Assembly (NCBI GenBank): GCA_023387085.1
Contig: JAEWIL010000244.1
Span: 1-6,840 of the forward strand
Source of the DNA: Pseudomonadota bacterium
Lineage (GTDB): Bacteria; Pseudomonadota; Alphaproteobacteria; Sphingomonadales; Sphingomonadaceae
Reading direction: 5' to 3'
DNA: 6,840 nt
Below the pieces are notes generated by a model. It was not told the DNA's origin and did no database searches. It saw only the letters and a list, made by a program, of their open reading frames with translations. The position numbers and the translations under genes were made by a program. Shown here in pieces: positions 5,544 to 6,840 of this stretch (position 1 is its first letter; each line of letters starts with the position of its first letter).

Positions 5544-6692
5544 CTAGCGCCAGCGCAGGTTCGCGCGCGACAGGTCCGCGAGGCTTTTCGCCCCCATCAG
5601 CTTCATGCCCCTTTCGATCTCGGCGCGGAGCTGGCCGACCGCGCGCGACACGCCCTCCTCGCCCGCCGCCGCGAGGGCGTAGAGGTAAAGGCGGCCGCCC
5701 GAACAGGCTTTGGCGCCGACCGACAGCGCCTTCAGGACATGGGTGCCGCGCGTGACGCCGCCGTCGCAGATCACTTCGATCCGGTCGCCGACCGCATCGA
5801 CGATGTCCGCTAGCGCGTCGAACGGCGAAATGCTGCCGTCGAGCTGGCGCCCGCCATGGTTCGACACCATGATCGCGGTAGCGCCGATGTCGACCGCGCG
5901 CTTCGCATCCTCGACCGCGACGATGCCCTTCAGGCAGAAGGGGCCGTCCCATTGCTTGCGGATCGCCTCGGCGCGTTTCCAGTCGAGACTCTGGTCGAGC
6001 ATCGAGGTGAAATATTCGGCGACCGATTTGGGGACGCTCGATCCTTCGGATACATGCGTTGCAAGGTTCGGCAGGCTGAATTTCTCGCGCAGCACATAAT
6101 CGAGACCCCAGCCGGGCTTGATCGCATAGCTCAGCATGTTGCGCGCCGTGAACCGCGGCGGCGAGGTGAAGCCCGAGCGCAGGCAGCGTTCGCGGTTGCC
6201 GCCGACGATCGTATCGACCGTGAGCGCGACAGCGTCGAATTTTGCGTCGCGCGCCGCGTCCAGCATTGCCTTGTTCAGCGCCTCGTCGTGATGGACATAG
6301 AGCTGGAACAGCTTGGGTCCGTCGGTGAGCGCGCCCGCTTCGGCGAGACCGATCGTCGCGAGGCTGCTGATTCCGGCGACAGTGCCGGCGTTCGCGGCGG
6401 CGCGCAGCACGGCGCGTTCGCCCTGCCAGTGAAAGAGACGCTGGAGCGCGGTCGGCGAGAGAAAGAGCGGCATCGCGATCTCGCGCCCGAACAGCGTCGT
6501 CCGCATGTCGATGCTCTCGACGCCGGCGAGAACGCGCGGGATCAGGTCGCAGCGGTCGAACGCCTCGCGGTTGCGGCGGCGCGTCACCTCGTCGTCGGCG
6601 GCGCCGTCGATATAGTCGAACACCGGCCAGGGCAGGCGGCGCTTCGCGAGCGCGCGGAAATCGTCGATATTGTGGCAGTCGGTGATCTTCAT
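5544..6692 (-). CDS. FMN-dependent alpha-hydroxy-acid dehydrogenase/oxidase (L-lactate dehydrogenase-like)
   Basis: A 382-residue TIM-barrel flavoenzyme that would oxidise an L-2-hydroxy acid to the 2-oxo acid. Visible family residues are Y27 in FDYIDGAADDE, FQLYV with Y132, D160 in TVDT, K255 in CLKG, the catalytic H279 and substrate-binding R282 in SNHGGRQLDG, and the FMN phosphate region CDGGVTRGTHVLKAL then GGRLYLYAL. The loop at about 177-215 (TSPPRFTARNMLSYAIKPGW...) resembles that of membrane-associated LldD and mandelate dehydrogenases. That favours a quinone-linked dehydrogenase over an oxygen-using oxidase, by inference. Length is normal. The ATG at 6692 begins the usual N-terminal helix; GGGGG lies 8 nt upstream, while a stronger AGGAGG is 21 nt upstream and serves a tiny leader ORF. 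Substrate (lactate, mandelate or another) is not decided, so no gene symbol is given. Confidence 0.93.
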   Translation of the reverse strand: MKITDCHNIDDFRALAKRRLPWPVFDYIDGAADDEVTRRRNREAFDRCDLIPRVLAGVESIDMRTTLFGREIAMPLFLSPTALQRLFHWQGERAVLRAAANAGTVAGISSLATIGLAEAGALTDGPKLFQLYVHHDEALNKAMLDAARDAKFDAVALTVDTIVGGNRERCLRSGFTSPPRFTARNMLSYAIKPGWGLDYVLREKFSLPNLATHVSEGSSVPKSVAEYFTSMLDQSLDWKRAEAIRKQWDGPFCLKGIVAVEDAKRAVDIGATAIMVSNHGGRQLDGSISPFDALADIVDAVGDRIEVICDGGVTRGTHVLKALSVGAKACSGGRLYLYALAAAGEEGVSRAVGQLRAEIERGMKLMGAKSLADLSRANLRWR

Positions 6693-6712
6693 CGATGCAG
6701 CCCCCAGTGCAT
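6689..6712 (-). CDS. Possible 7-codon leader ORF overlapping the dehydrogenase start
   Basis: On the minus strand, ATG at 6712-6710 opens a seven-codon frame (MHWGLHR) whose TGA (6691-6689) overlaps the dehydrogenase ATG in an ATGA arrangement. AGGAGG lies only 1 nt before this ATG, closer than is usual. If translated, it could couple ribosomes to the main start, whose own Shine-Dalgarno is modest. Chance occurrence is quite possible for so short a frame. Confidence 0.2.
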   Translation of the reverse strand: MHWGLHR

Positions 6713-6736
6713 TCCTCCTCTCGCGACGGGCGAGGA

Positions 6737-6838
6737 TCAGGTCGTCAGTCGCGTGAGTGCCCAGCGCGGCTCGATCGGACGCGCGGCATCGCGAACGTGC
6801 GCGGCGACGCGCGCGCCGATCGCGGGGGCGAGCGCGAA
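6737..6838 (-). CDS. C-terminal end of a further gene, cut by the window edge (possibly a flavin-dependent oxidoreductase)
   Basis: On the minus strand the frame entering from the right edge is open for 33 codons and stops at TGA 6739-6737. It begins FALAPAIGARVAAHVRDAA and ends RWALTRLTT. The Ala/Pro/Gly-rich LAPAIG followed by an amphipathic helix resembles the last segment of DAO-type FAD oxidoreductases, where it contacts the flavin, but 33 residues are too few to be sure. The stop lies 44 nt upstream of the dehydrogenase start on the same strand, so the two may form an operon for oxidising a hydroxy or amino acid. The remaining 44 bp hold the candidate leader ORF. Confidence 0.5.
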   Translation of the reverse strand, partial: FALAPAIGARVAAHVRDAARPIEPRWALTRLTT

Positions 6839-6840
6839 GG

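Noticed and set aside
4651..5952. A 433-codon open frame on the minus strand spanning TorF-type gene 2 and the dehydrogenase 3' end
   Set aside because: It is antisense to two well-supported genes, is extremely Arg/Gly/Ala-rich without domain motifs, and crosses a terminator region; typical shadow frame in high-G+C DNA.
1..6840. CRISPR arrays, insertion sequences, attachment sites, rRNA
   Set aside because: No regularly spaced repeats, transposase-like frames, terminal inverted repeats with target duplications, or rRNA-like stretches were seen.

Overview
The window reads as a high-GC alphaproteobacterial chromosome, most likely a sphingomonad (Sphingopyxis or Sphingomonas type). This rests on base composition, the style of the encoded proteins (an IspG without the plant-type insert, tandem TorF-type putative porins, an IRBP-like S41 peptidase) and weak Shine-Dalgarno sites. 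No mobile element, CRISPR array, rRNA or tRNA was found.

Layout. Positions 2-613 (+) hold the C-terminal part of a secreted-type S41 peptidase. It converges on a four-gene minus-strand block, read from right to left: ispG (3373-2222), a SpoU/TrmH-family RNA methyltransferase (2225-1575), a small four-helix membrane protein (1565-1149) and an SSAT-like GNAT acetyltransferase (1117-638). Junctions are a 4-nt overlap, 9 nt and 31 nt, so this is probably one operon led by ispG. The methyltransferase gene is clearly poorer in G+C than its neighbours. The ispG start codon is preceded by a 77-nt inverted-repeat element that could fold over the translation start.

Divergent from ispG are two tandem plus-strand genes for outer-membrane beta-barrel proteins of the TorF putative-porin family (3634-4386 and 4666-5430). 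Each has the same upstream architecture (a 27-nt box identical at 24 positions, then two shared leader segments and a hairpin). Each is followed by a closely related G/C-rich hairpin with the same loop. This looks like duplication of a complete transcription unit, with the control regions now better conserved than the proteins.

The right end holds a minus-strand FMN-dependent alpha-hydroxy-acid dehydrogenase (6692-5544). The last 33 codons of another minus-strand gene lie just upstream of it, cut by the window edge. The two may be co-transcribed.

The most interesting items are the ispG leader structure and the shared control box and leader of the two TorF-type genes. Both are read from sequence only and need comparative or experimental testing.
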